Shown: positions 1-9,824 of the stretch, piece by piece
Layout of the letters: each line of letters opens with the position of its first letter
Numbering within the stretch: the first letter of the stretch is position 1
DNA from: Dioscorea cayenensis subsp. rotundata
Lineage: Eukaryota > Streptophyta > Magnoliopsida > Dioscoreales > Dioscoreaceae
Direction: 5' to 3'
Length of the DNA stretch: 64,000 nucleotides
Assembly (NCBI RefSeq): GCF_009730915.1
Contig: NC_052481.1
Coordinates: 22,394,233 to 22,458,232 of the forward strand
The notes under the pieces: model-generated
The model's input: the letters and a program-made list of their open reading frames with translations, nothing else
Database searches by the model: none
What the model was told of the DNA's origin: nothing
Program-made: the position numbers and the translations under genes

Positions 1-571
1 GTATTATTATACTTTCAATGCATTGTTTAACTGAAAAATATTTAACTGCAATGTATGTATATACCTAAATTAATGAGAAATAAGAAAAGCTAAGGTGCAT
101 GTGAAATTATTTTAAATTGTTATTATTTAACTGGAAGAATCATTTTCAAATTTGTTAAGATCATATTATATATATATATATATGTTTCATCTAAAATCAC
201 AAATAATTGGAGTTTTTTTATAATCCTAAATAAAAATTTATATTTGGTAGAATAAAAAAATTTAAAAGATTTTTTTAACAATTTAAACCTTCTAATTTTT
301 CCCCCAAAAAGAAAAAAAAAAAATGTAATGTGCCTTCTTAAATTTCTGGTCCACTAAAAATGGCATGTGCCACACGAATTTTTTTTAAAAAATCTCATAG
401 AACAACAATCAATCATTATCATTTTGATTGCTATGAAGCTGATGTATATCAGTATATATATTTATAAATTAGAATTTCTCTATATTGATGTAAATATGGA
501 AAAAATAATAATTTGAGAAAACAGCCAGAATTAGATAGTGAACCTGGATGAGCTTCAAGTCATTTACACGC
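1..571. other. AT-rich upstream region of the left glutaredoxin copy
   Basis: Low-complexity AT-rich DNA with A/T runs and a (TA)n tract near 170. No reading frame of note. From about 540 onward the composition turns GC-richer and becomes the promoter and 5' untranslated region of the glutaredoxin gene. The same sequence lies mirrored at about 8985-9551. Confidence 0.7.
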
Positions 572-579
572 TGACGTCA
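572..579. promoter_or_regulatory. Palindromic TGACGTCA (TGA/bZIP-type) site, left copy
   Basis: A perfect TGACGTCA palindrome about 180 bp upstream of the glutaredoxin start codon. TGACG elements are the known targets of TGA-class bZIP factors. Function here is inferred from position and sequence only. A mirrored copy is present in the other arm. Confidence 0.4.
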
Positions 580-761
580 GCGCCCAGTCGTCGTTCAATC
601 GGATCTAGATTCTAGACTAGAGATCCGACTAGATCCCTGGCGGCGAGAGATCCGAAACTAACGGGCTCCGAATAAGGATACATATCTCCGCCGGACCAAC
701 AGATCAACCCCAGTGCGTCACCATCATCGACATTAGAGAATAGAGCTCTCGTTGAGAAACA

Positions 762-2756
762 ATGGCGGAGAGCTGCAGCCTTGTTCGCTTCCGCGCTGCC
801 CTCTGCCCTGCCTTCAAGCCCTCTCCGTTCGATCCTCTCCTTTCTCCGATCGCCTCTTTCTCCCTTCCTTCTTTGCTTCCCTCCTCGCCTCCCTCGCTTC
901 GGTATCAGCGTCGGAGAGGGAGGAGAGATGGATCTCTGGTTGTTCGTTCGATGTCCTCTTCGTCGGCTTCTTTTGGCTCGCGGTTGGAGGAATCCGTGAG
1001 GAAGACGGTCTCCGAGAACCCCGTCGTCATCTATTCCAAGACCTGGTGTTCGTGAGTCCTGATCGATCTCTTTCTCTGTCTACGATTCTATTGTGTAGTT
1101 CTTTGGTTGGTGCCGTGGTGTGATCCGCTTGGAAATGCAGGTATTCGATGGAGGTGAAGTCGCGGTTGAAGCGTCTTGGAGTGCAGCCTCTCGTCATCGA
1201 GTTGGATCGGCTTGGTTAGCATTGATTTCCACTCAATTTTGATTTTGGGTTATTGGCATTGATCATGTTGTTCATCGAGAGGAATTTATGCTGTTTTTTT
1301 AATTGGTTTCTGAATTGAGGGAATGCATTGATAGATTGGATGGTTTTGTTTCAGGACCCCAAGGTCCACAGCTGCAGAAGATGTTGGAGCGGATCACGGG
1401 ACAGTTCACTGTTCCTAATGTTTTTATTGGTATGAATTTCCTAGTTTTATATTGAATTGGATCTCTTTATAGCTTGAGTTTCCAATGCTTGCTAGAAGTC
1501 CTTGGATGATCTGTTTCTTGCATCTGTAATGATACAACACCACCACACCACCATATACTTTTGTATTTGATGAAGTTTAACATTGAAAATGGAAGAATAA
1601 GTGATTGTTTAAGCAACTTTTTCAGTCTTTTTAATAGACTTGCGATATTTCTTTTCCCTAACTATTGCTTTAGTTACCCACACTAAGAATCAAATCAATG
1701 CATTTTTAGATTCTACACGCTGTGAATGCATGAGGATTTGAGTTACGGTGCTTATGTCCTCTTCACAAATTGTGTGGAATTGTATTTGTTTCAATGTGTA
1801 GCCATTAATCTGATTCTGCTTCAAATAAGGACTTGGTATCTGGATAGCTGATTGACATTATGTTTGGCATTCAACATGTAAACTTCCCTTGTCCTTATTA
1901 ATCTAGCTGTATTGAGGTGTCACTTTCTTTCAACTAACTATTTATGCTTTGTTGAACAGGAGGCAAGCATATTGGTGGCTGCTCAGGTAATTGTCTCTTC
2001 TCAGCTCTCTGAGATGCATCAGTTTATGGTTACCTTGGTTTTGGTAACTGTGACTAGGTCCAAAAGTGTGAAAAGTTTTTTTTTTTGGTCTCAGAACAAA
2101 AATAAATAAATAAACAGGAAATGATAATAATCTAAGAATGTGGGAAGAGGAGCGGGGGCAAACCCACTAGAAACCCCGGGCGACGCGCATGCCCCTCGGT
2201 GGAATAAGTGGGGACGGGGCCAGCTCGCGCTGGCTCGAACCACCCGCATACAATTACTATTCACAACTCACGTAAATGCGCTCACCGGAATCGAACTCTC
2301 ACCACTCGGTGAAAGTCTCTATCGGCGACCGTGTCACTAAATAGACCCGAAGGTCGTTGGCTATAATCTAAGAATGTTTAAACTATTGTTCTTGTACCAT
2401 TATGCTCTTATACTAGTTGAATTTGACTAAATGTGGCCGTCCTCTGCTGCCGCTCTTAGGTCAAGTATGAGCTCAGGCATTAGTTGACATAGTCTTCTTT
2501 TTCTGTGTAGTTACTGGTATTGTTTCCTTGCTGGTGTAGTTTTAGGGAGATTACAACGACACTACCATGCAAAATGTTGTGTTCATGTCAATCTTTATTG
2601 TTGTTGTTTATTGTGTTTTCAGAAATATTTTCAACTAAATACATGTTTGTGACTAATTTATCAACTGCAGATACTGTAAAACTTTACCAGAAAGGCGAGC
2701 TAACTGCTATGCTTTCAGAGCTAAATATTAGCACAAATAGTTTGCTGAAGCCTTAA
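762..2756 (+). CDS. GRXS12: Plastid monothiol glutaredoxin, GrxS12 type (left-arm copy)
   Basis: Glutathione-dependent thiol-disulfide oxidoreductase, probably in the chloroplast stroma. Five exons with GT-AG introns: 762-1051, 1141-1214, 1355-1429, 1960-1986, 2671-2756, giving 183 residues with all phases closing. Residues 1-75 are rich in Ser, Pro, Arg and Leu and read as a transit peptide. The active site WCSYS is at residues 95-99; this Ser-terminated motif separates GrxS12 from GrxC5 (WCSYC). The cis-proline segment TVPNVF and the glutathione-binding GGCSD motif are present. Start chosen at the first ATG of the long first exon. A SINE sits in intron 4. Compared with the right-arm copy there is one residue change, Gln versus Arg at residue 112 (base 1185). 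Identification is firm; plastid location is inferred. Confidence 0.93.
2127..2379 (-). mobile_element. tRNA-derived SINE with target-site duplications in GRXS12 intron 4 (left copy)
   Basis: About 220 bp (2141-2362) in reverse orientation, flanked by direct repeats of ataatctaagaatg. A pol III B-box-like gttcgattc is visible on the minus strand. It is much GC-richer than the surrounding intron. The same insertion, at the same site, is present in the other arm, but the two bodies differ at roughly a tenth of positions by eye and the A-tail seen in the right copy is missing here. Confidence 0.72.
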
Positions 2757-4268
2757 TCGAATTTGAAGTTATTGACTGCAGTTTTCATGGACCGTGGGAG
2801 TACATAACTTCATGTCTCATTAATTTTTTCTTCTCACCATAGTTAACTAATGACCTTATGTGTGTGATAAGTTTTCGAGTCTTGGCTGTATCTGCTAGCA
2901 TTATTTCTGTACTTTGACACTGCATTTCTGCAGAGCTTCTATGAATAACTTAATAGTATGATGGATCCACTTGATGCTCCAGCTTAACTTCTCTGGGTAT
3001 ACCTGCTTGTGTTGCTGGTTTTCCTTTTATATTATTCTGAATCTTCTACATTGATTTAATTTGCTCACATTAACAAGGCACTCTTTACATTCATGATCAT
3101 GCACATAGTGATATTGGAATGAAAACCATGTGATTTTCGTAATAATAATGGATAGATACAATTTGTAAACATATAGTATGTGTTCTGCTTATTCTCCAAT
3201 TTGAGCATTATTCCTTTCATGAGATTTTCTGCCAAATGGTGGATTTCAATTGAATCACCTGTAGTGATTTTGTCAACTCCCCATTATGAAGCATCAATAT
3301 CTCGGGCATCTATCGTATTAAGATCACAGTTAAGTGCTTAGTATGAGGTTTTGGAAGAAGTATGTGATTTTATGTGTGGATGCTTTAAAATAATTGCATG
3401 AACATCCCATGACTCATAGTACAAGATAGAGACATTCATGTTAGGACATTGTTGATGGCCATTTAGTCTCGCTTATACTCATTTACGTGTGTTACCATAT
3501 GACCATTATCTGACCATCCACTTTTGTTAATTGGGATGAATAAGTGGGGTTTCACTGAAAAAGAAATATTATGAATAATTATCAGTTGTCATATGCTCTG
3601 GTTATTTTGTGATTTGGGTAATCTGTGTATAACAATACAGTACTATGCACCTTCAAGGAAGAGCTTCTTTAAATAATGAATGTCTTTCAATTGCACAGAG
3701 GTATATAATTTGAAGTGTTTATATATTATTCATTACTTATAATCTTAGAGAGCCACCATGTGATGCTGTAAGATCAGTGATAATCTCTCTCAAATGAAGG
3801 ACAATCTCACGTATCCCTCTCCAAATTTGTGGTGCATTCCAAGAATCAGAGAGGGAAACTTAGAAAAACAGGAGGATAAAATGACAGAGAAGAGGGCAGG
3901 GAACAGGATTGGAAGGATGCATGGACGGATCCAGTAGTGTTGAGGAGGCCGAACATGAGGACGATGACCATGGAGTCACTGCATTCTCTTGCTCTTTGCA
4001 CCAAAGGTCAGCCCATCTCTTTTTGTTTCTTTGAGAAATTTATGAGCTCTAGCATTCCTTTGTTTTCTCTTTCCTTTTGAGCATAGTTTGATGTTTGATT
4101 TTTTATGCATGCACGGGCTGTGTGAGTATAGATAATAATATATCAGTATTTAATCTTACAGAGTTGGATTGAGGAAGGAAATGCAGAAGGTAGGCTTATT
4201 GGGACACATTTAATGCCAAAAATTAGGATTTTTCTCACATGAATCATGTGGTTAGGTTGCAGATGTTA
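2757..4268. other. 3' flank of left glutaredoxin copy, up to the N-gap
   Basis: AT-rich sequence holding the 3' untranslated region and then intergenic DNA. Around 3830-4005 a less AT-rich stretch contains open frames and ends at a donor-like caaaggtcag; it could be an exon of another gene, but the frame is disrupted differently in the two arms and no family is recognised. Confidence 0.5.
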
Positions 4269-5268
4269 NNNNNNNNNNNNNNNNNNNNNNNNNNNNNNNN
4301 NNNNNNNNNNNNNNNNNNNNNNNNNNNNNNNNNNNNNNNNNNNNNNNNNNNNNNNNNNNNNNNNNNNNNNNNNNNNNNNNNNNNNNNNNNNNNNNNNNNN
4401 NNNNNNNNNNNNNNNNNNNNNNNNNNNNNNNNNNNNNNNNNNNNNNNNNNNNNNNNNNNNNNNNNNNNNNNNNNNNNNNNNNNNNNNNNNNNNNNNNNNN
4501 NNNNNNNNNNNNNNNNNNNNNNNNNNNNNNNNNNNNNNNNNNNNNNNNNNNNNNNNNNNNNNNNNNNNNNNNNNNNNNNNNNNNNNNNNNNNNNNNNNNN
4601 NNNNNNNNNNNNNNNNNNNNNNNNNNNNNNNNNNNNNNNNNNNNNNNNNNNNNNNNNNNNNNNNNNNNNNNNNNNNNNNNNNNNNNNNNNNNNNNNNNNN
4701 NNNNNNNNNNNNNNNNNNNNNNNNNNNNNNNNNNNNNNNNNNNNNNNNNNNNNNNNNNNNNNNNNNNNNNNNNNNNNNNNNNNNNNNNNNNNNNNNNNNN
4801 NNNNNNNNNNNNNNNNNNNNNNNNNNNNNNNNNNNNNNNNNNNNNNNNNNNNNNNNNNNNNNNNNNNNNNNNNNNNNNNNNNNNNNNNNNNNNNNNNNNN
4901 NNNNNNNNNNNNNNNNNNNNNNNNNNNNNNNNNNNNNNNNNNNNNNNNNNNNNNNNNNNNNNNNNNNNNNNNNNNNNNNNNNNNNNNNNNNNNNNNNNNN
5001 NNNNNNNNNNNNNNNNNNNNNNNNNNNNNNNNNNNNNNNNNNNNNNNNNNNNNNNNNNNNNNNNNNNNNNNNNNNNNNNNNNNNNNNNNNNNNNNNNNNN
5101 NNNNNNNNNNNNNNNNNNNNNNNNNNNNNNNNNNNNNNNNNNNNNNNNNNNNNNNNNNNNNNNNNNNNNNNNNNNNNNNNNNNNNNNNNNNNNNNNNNNN
5201 NNNNNNNNNNNNNNNNNNNNNNNNNNNNNNNNNNNNNNNNNNNNNNNNNNNNNNNNNNNNNNNNNNNN
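4269..5268. other. Assembly gap, exactly 1,000 N
   Basis: A run of 1,000 N at the centre of the inverted duplication. The round length suggests a placeholder rather than a measured gap. Any reading frame spanning it is meaningless. Confidence 0.99.
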
Positions 5269-6783
5269 TAACATCTGCAACCTAACCACATGATTCATGT
5301 GGAGAAAATCCTTAATTTTTGGCATTAAATGTGTCCCAATAAGCCTACCTTCTGCATTTCCTTCCTCAATCCAACTCTGTAAGATTAAATACTGATATAT
5401 TATTATCGATACTCACACAGCCCGTGCATGCATAAAAAATCAAACATCAAACTATGCTCAAAAGGAAAGAGAAAACAAAAGAATGCTAGAGCTCATAAAT
5501 TTCTCAAAGAAACAAGAAAGAGGGCTGACCTTTGGTGCAAAGAGCAAGAGAATGCAGTGACTCCATGGTCATCGTCCTCATGTTCGGCCTCCCTCAACAC
5601 TACTGGATCCGTCCATGCATCCTTCCAATCCTGTTCCCTGCCCTCTTCTCTGTCATTTTTATCCTCCTGTTTTTTTCTAAGTTTCCCTCTCTGATTCTTG
5701 GAATGCACCACAAATTTGGAGAGGGATACGTGAGATTGTACTTCATTTGAGAGAGATTATCACTGATCTTACAGCATCACATGGTGGCTCTCTAAGATTA
5801 TAAGTAATGAATAATATATAAACACTTCAAATTATATACCTCTGTGCAATTGAAAGACATTCATTATTTAAAGAAGCTCTTCCTTGAAGGTGCATAGTAC
5901 TGTATTGTTATACACAGATTACCCAAATCACAAAATAACCAGAGCATATGACAACTGATAATTATTCATAATATTTCTTTTTCAGTGAAACCCCACTTAT
6001 TCATCCCAATTAACAAAAGTGGATGGTCAGATAATGGTCATATGGTAACACACGTAAATGAGTATAAGCGAGACTAAATGGCCATCAACAATGTCCCTAA
6101 CATGAATGTCTCTATCTTGTACTATGAGTCATGGGATGTTCATGCAATTATTTTAAAGCATCCACACATAAAATCACATACTTCTTCCAAAACCTCATAC
6201 TAAGCACTTAACTGTGATCTTAATACGATAGATGCCCGAGATATTGATGCTTCATAATGGGGAGTTGACAAAATCACTACAGGTGATTCATATGAAATCC
6301 ACCATTTGGCAGAAAATCTCATGAAAGGAATAATGCTCAAATTGGAGAATAAGCAGAACACATACTATATGTTTACAAATTGTATCTATCCATTATTATT
6401 ACGAAAATCACATGGTTTTCATTCCAATATCACTATGTGCATGATCATGAATGTAAAGAGTGCCTTGTTAATGTGAGCAAATTAAATCAATGTAGAAGAT
6501 TCAGAATAATATAAAAGGAAAACCAGCAACACAAGCAGGTATACCCAGAGAAGTTAAGCTGGAGCATCAAGTGGATCCATCATACTATTAAGTTATTCAT
6601 AGAAGCTCTGCAGAAATGCAGTGTCAAAGTACAGAAATAATGCTAGCAGATACAGCCAAGACTCGAAACTTATCACACACATAAGGTCATTAGTTAACTA
6701 TGGTGAGAAGAAAAAATTAATGAGACATGAAGTTATGTACTCCCACGGTCCATGAAAACTGCAGTCAATAACTTCAAATTCGA
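5269..6783. other. 3' flank of right glutaredoxin copy, from the N-gap
   Basis: Mirror image of 2757-4268. The exon-like stretch lies at about 5530-5711 on the minus strand and has longer homopolymer A runs than its left-arm partner. Nothing else is supported. Confidence 0.5.
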
Positions 6784-8795
6784 TTAAGGCTTCAGCAAAC
6801 TATTTGTGCTAATATTTAGCTCTGAAAGCATAGCAGTTAGCTCGCCTTTCTGGTAAAGTTTTACAGTATCTGCAGTTGATAAATTAGTCACAAACATGTA
6901 TTTAGTTGAAAATATTTCTGAAAACACAATAAACAACAACAATAAAGATTGACATGAACACAACATTTTGCATGGTAGTGTCGTTGTAATCTCCCTAAAA
7001 CTACACCAGCAAGGAAACAATACCAGTAACTACACAGAAAAAAAGAAGACTATGTCAACTAATGCCTGAGCTCATACTTGACCTAAGAGCGGCAGCAGAG
7101 GACGGCCACATTTAGTCAAATTCAGCTAGTATAAGAGCATAATGGTACAAGAACAATAGTTTAAACATTCTTAGATTATAGCCAACGACCTTCGGGTCTA
7201 TTGGTACACGGGTCGCCGATAGAGCTTTCACCGAGTGGTGAGAGTTCGATTCTCGTGAGGCAGTTTCGTGAGTTGTGAATAGTAATTGTATGCGGGTGGT
7301 TCCAGTACTGCGTGAGTGCGTCCCGTCCCCCACTTATTCCACTGAGGCTTGTGCACGTCCCTGGGGTTTCTAGTGGGTTTGCCCTGCTCCTCTTCCCAAA
7401 AAAAAAAACATTCTTAGATTATTATCATTTCCTATTTATTTATTTATTTTTGTTCTGAGACCAGAAAAAAACTTTTCACACTTTTTTGGACCTAGTCACA
7501 GTTACCAAAACCAAGGTAACCATAAACTGATGCATCTCAGAGAGCTGAGAAGAGACAATTACCTGAGCAGCCACCAATATGCTTGCCTCCTGTTGCAACA
7601 AAGCATAAATAGTTAGTTGAAAGAAAGTGACACCTCAATACAGCTAGATTAATAAGGACAAGGGAAGTTTACATGTTGAATGCCAAACATAATGTCAATC
7701 AGCTATCCAGATACCAAGTCCTTATTTGAAGCAGAATCAGATTAATGGCTACACATTGAAACAAATACAATTCCACACAATTTGTGAAGAGGACATAAGC
7801 ACCGTAACTCAAATCCTCATGCATTCACAGCGTGTAGAATCTAAAAATGCATTGATTTGATTCTTAGTGTGGGTAACTAAAGCAATAGTTAGGGAAAGAA
7901 ATATCGCAAGTCTATTAAAAAAAAAAAAGACTGAAAAGTTGCTTAAACAATCACTTATTCTTCCATTTTCAATGTTAAACTTCATCAAATACAAAAGTAT
8001 ATGGTGGTGTGGTGGTGTTGTATCATTACAGATGCAAGAAACAGATCATCCAAGGACTTCTAGCAAGCATTGAAAACTCAAGCTATAAAGAGATCCAATT
8101 CAATATAAAACTAGGAAATTCATACCAATAAAAACATTAGGAACAGTGAACTGTCCCGTGATCCGCTCCAACATCTTCTGCAGCTGTGGACCTTGGGGTC
8201 CTGAAACAAAACCATCCAATCTATCAATGCATTCCCTCAATTCAGAAACCAATTAAAAAAACAGCATAAATTCCTCTCGATGAACAACATGATCAATGCC
8301 AATAACCCAAAAATCAAAAATTGAGTGGAAATCAATGCTAACCAAGCCGATCCAACTCGATGACGAGAGGCCGCACTCCAAGACGCTTCAACCGCGACTT
8401 CACCTCCATCGAATACCTGCATTTCCAAGCGGATCACACCACGGCACAAACCAAAGAACTACACAATAGAATCGTAGACAGAGAAAGAGATCGATCAGGA
8501 CTCACGAACACCAGGTCTTGGAATAGATGACGACGGGGTTCTCGGAGACCGTCTTCCTCACGGATTCCTCCAACCGCGAGCCAAAAGAAGCCGACGAAGA
8601 GGACATCGAACGAACAACCAGAGATCCATCTCTCCTCCCTCTCCGACGCTGATACCGAAGCGAGGGAGGCGAGGAGGGAAGCAAAGAAGGAAGGGAGAAA
8701 GAGGCGATCGGAGAAAGGAGAGGATCGAACGGAGAGGGCTTGAAGGCAGGGCAGAGGGCAGCGCGGAAGCGAACAAGGCTGCAGCTCTCCGCCAT
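6784..8795 (-). CDS. GRXS12: Plastid monothiol glutaredoxin, GrxS12 type (right-arm copy)
   Basis: Mirror copy of the left-arm gene, convergent with it. Exons on the minus strand: 8795-8506, 8416-8343, 8200-8126, 7589-7563, 6869-6784; 183 residues, all splice sites and phases intact. It carries the same putative transit peptide, WCSYS active site (95-99), TVPNVF and GGCSD motifs. The only residue difference I find is Arg at 112 (base 8372) where the left copy has Gln. Both copies look functional. If the arms are haplotypes this is the second allele, not a second gene. Confidence 0.93.
7163..7422 (+). mobile_element. tRNA-derived SINE with A-tail and target-site duplications (right copy)
   Basis: Body about 7180-7405, flanked by the direct repeat aaacattcttagattat on both sides. 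A B-box-like gttcgattc is at 7244-7252, and the 3' end is a run of A. The structure is that of a complete SINE inserted in intron 4 of the glutaredoxin gene. Shorter relatives occur at about 13264-13384, 32022-32123 and perhaps 19166-19330. Family name not recognised. Confidence 0.8.
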
Positions 8796-8977
8796 TGTTT
8801 CTCAGCGAGAGCTCTATTCTCTAATGTCGATGATGGTGACGCACTGGAGTTGATCTGTTGGTCCGGCGGAGAAAGGTATCCTTATTCGGAGCCCGTTAGT
8901 TTCGGATCTCTCGCCGCCAGGGATCTAGTCGGATCTCTAGTTTAGAATCTAGATCCGATTGAACGACGACTGGGCAC

Positions 8978-8985
8978 TGACGTCA
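8978..8985. promoter_or_regulatory. Palindromic TGACGTCA site, right copy
   Basis: Mirror of the left-arm site, upstream of the right glutaredoxin copy. Both alleles or copies keep the palindrome unchanged. Confidence 0.4.
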
Positions 8986-9824
8986 GCGTGTAAATGACTT
9001 GAAGCTCATCCAGGTTCACTATCTAATTCTGGCTGTTTTCTCAAATTATTATTATTATTATTCATATTTATATCAATATAGAGAAATTCTAATTTATAAA
9101 TATATATACTGATATACATCTGCTTCATAGCAATCAAAATGATAATGATTGATTGTTGTTTTATGAGATCTTTTTTTTAAATTCGTGTGGCACATGCCAT
9201 TTTTAGTGGACCAGAAATTTAAGAAGGCACATTACATCTTTCTTTTTTGGGGGAAAAAATTAGAAGGTTTAAATTGTTAAAAAAAATCTTTTAAATTTTT
9301 ATTCTACCAAATATAAATTTTATTTAGGATTATAAAAACTCCAATTATTTGTGATTTTAGATGAAACATATATATATTTTTTTTTAATATGATCTTAACA
9401 AATTTGAAAATGATTCTTCCAGTTAAATAATAACAATTTAAAATAATTTCACATGCACCTTAGCTTTTCTTATTTCTTATTAATTTAGGTATATACATAC
9501 ATTGCAGTTAAATATTTTTCAGTTATACAATGCATTGAAAGTATAATAATACAATAGGCAATTAACAACAGTACAAACGCCACCACATTTTCAGTCTGGA
9601 ATATACAATGCTATAGCATCGCAGTTAAATTATCAACACTATAAATAATACCAAGCGCCTAAATTTCACCACAACTATACACAGAATCAACACATAATGA
9701 AAAGAAATGGATGAATAACATTACATGCATAAACATATGGACATTAATTTTACACACCTTCACCATCAATCTGTTGTGTAAAGACTCATCATGCAGTAAA
9801 ATTTGAGCCCAGAGCACTTGAAAA

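Larger units (their letters stand above)
1..9551. repeat. Large inverted duplication (arms about 1-4268 and 5269-9551) around an N-gap
   Basis: Bases 1-4268 reappear as the reverse complement of 5269 to about 9551. The innermost bases mirror each other exactly at the gap edges, and the outermost bases of the window match near 9551, so the left arm probably continues outside the window. The arms are alike but not identical: single-base changes, homopolymer length differences and a far more diverged SINE. Each arm contains a whole glutaredoxin gene. Either a true palindromic duplication or, more likely, two haplotype contigs scaffolded head to head; the symmetric placement around a round-number gap favours the second reading. 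Confidence 0.93.

Noticed and set aside
1912-2340. Small plus-strand frames within glutaredoxin intron 4
   Set aside because: Lie in intron and SINE sequence; the spliced gene explains the region.
4239-5325. Long open frames of 340-357 codons on both strands
   Set aside because: They consist almost entirely of N; an artefact of the assembly gap.
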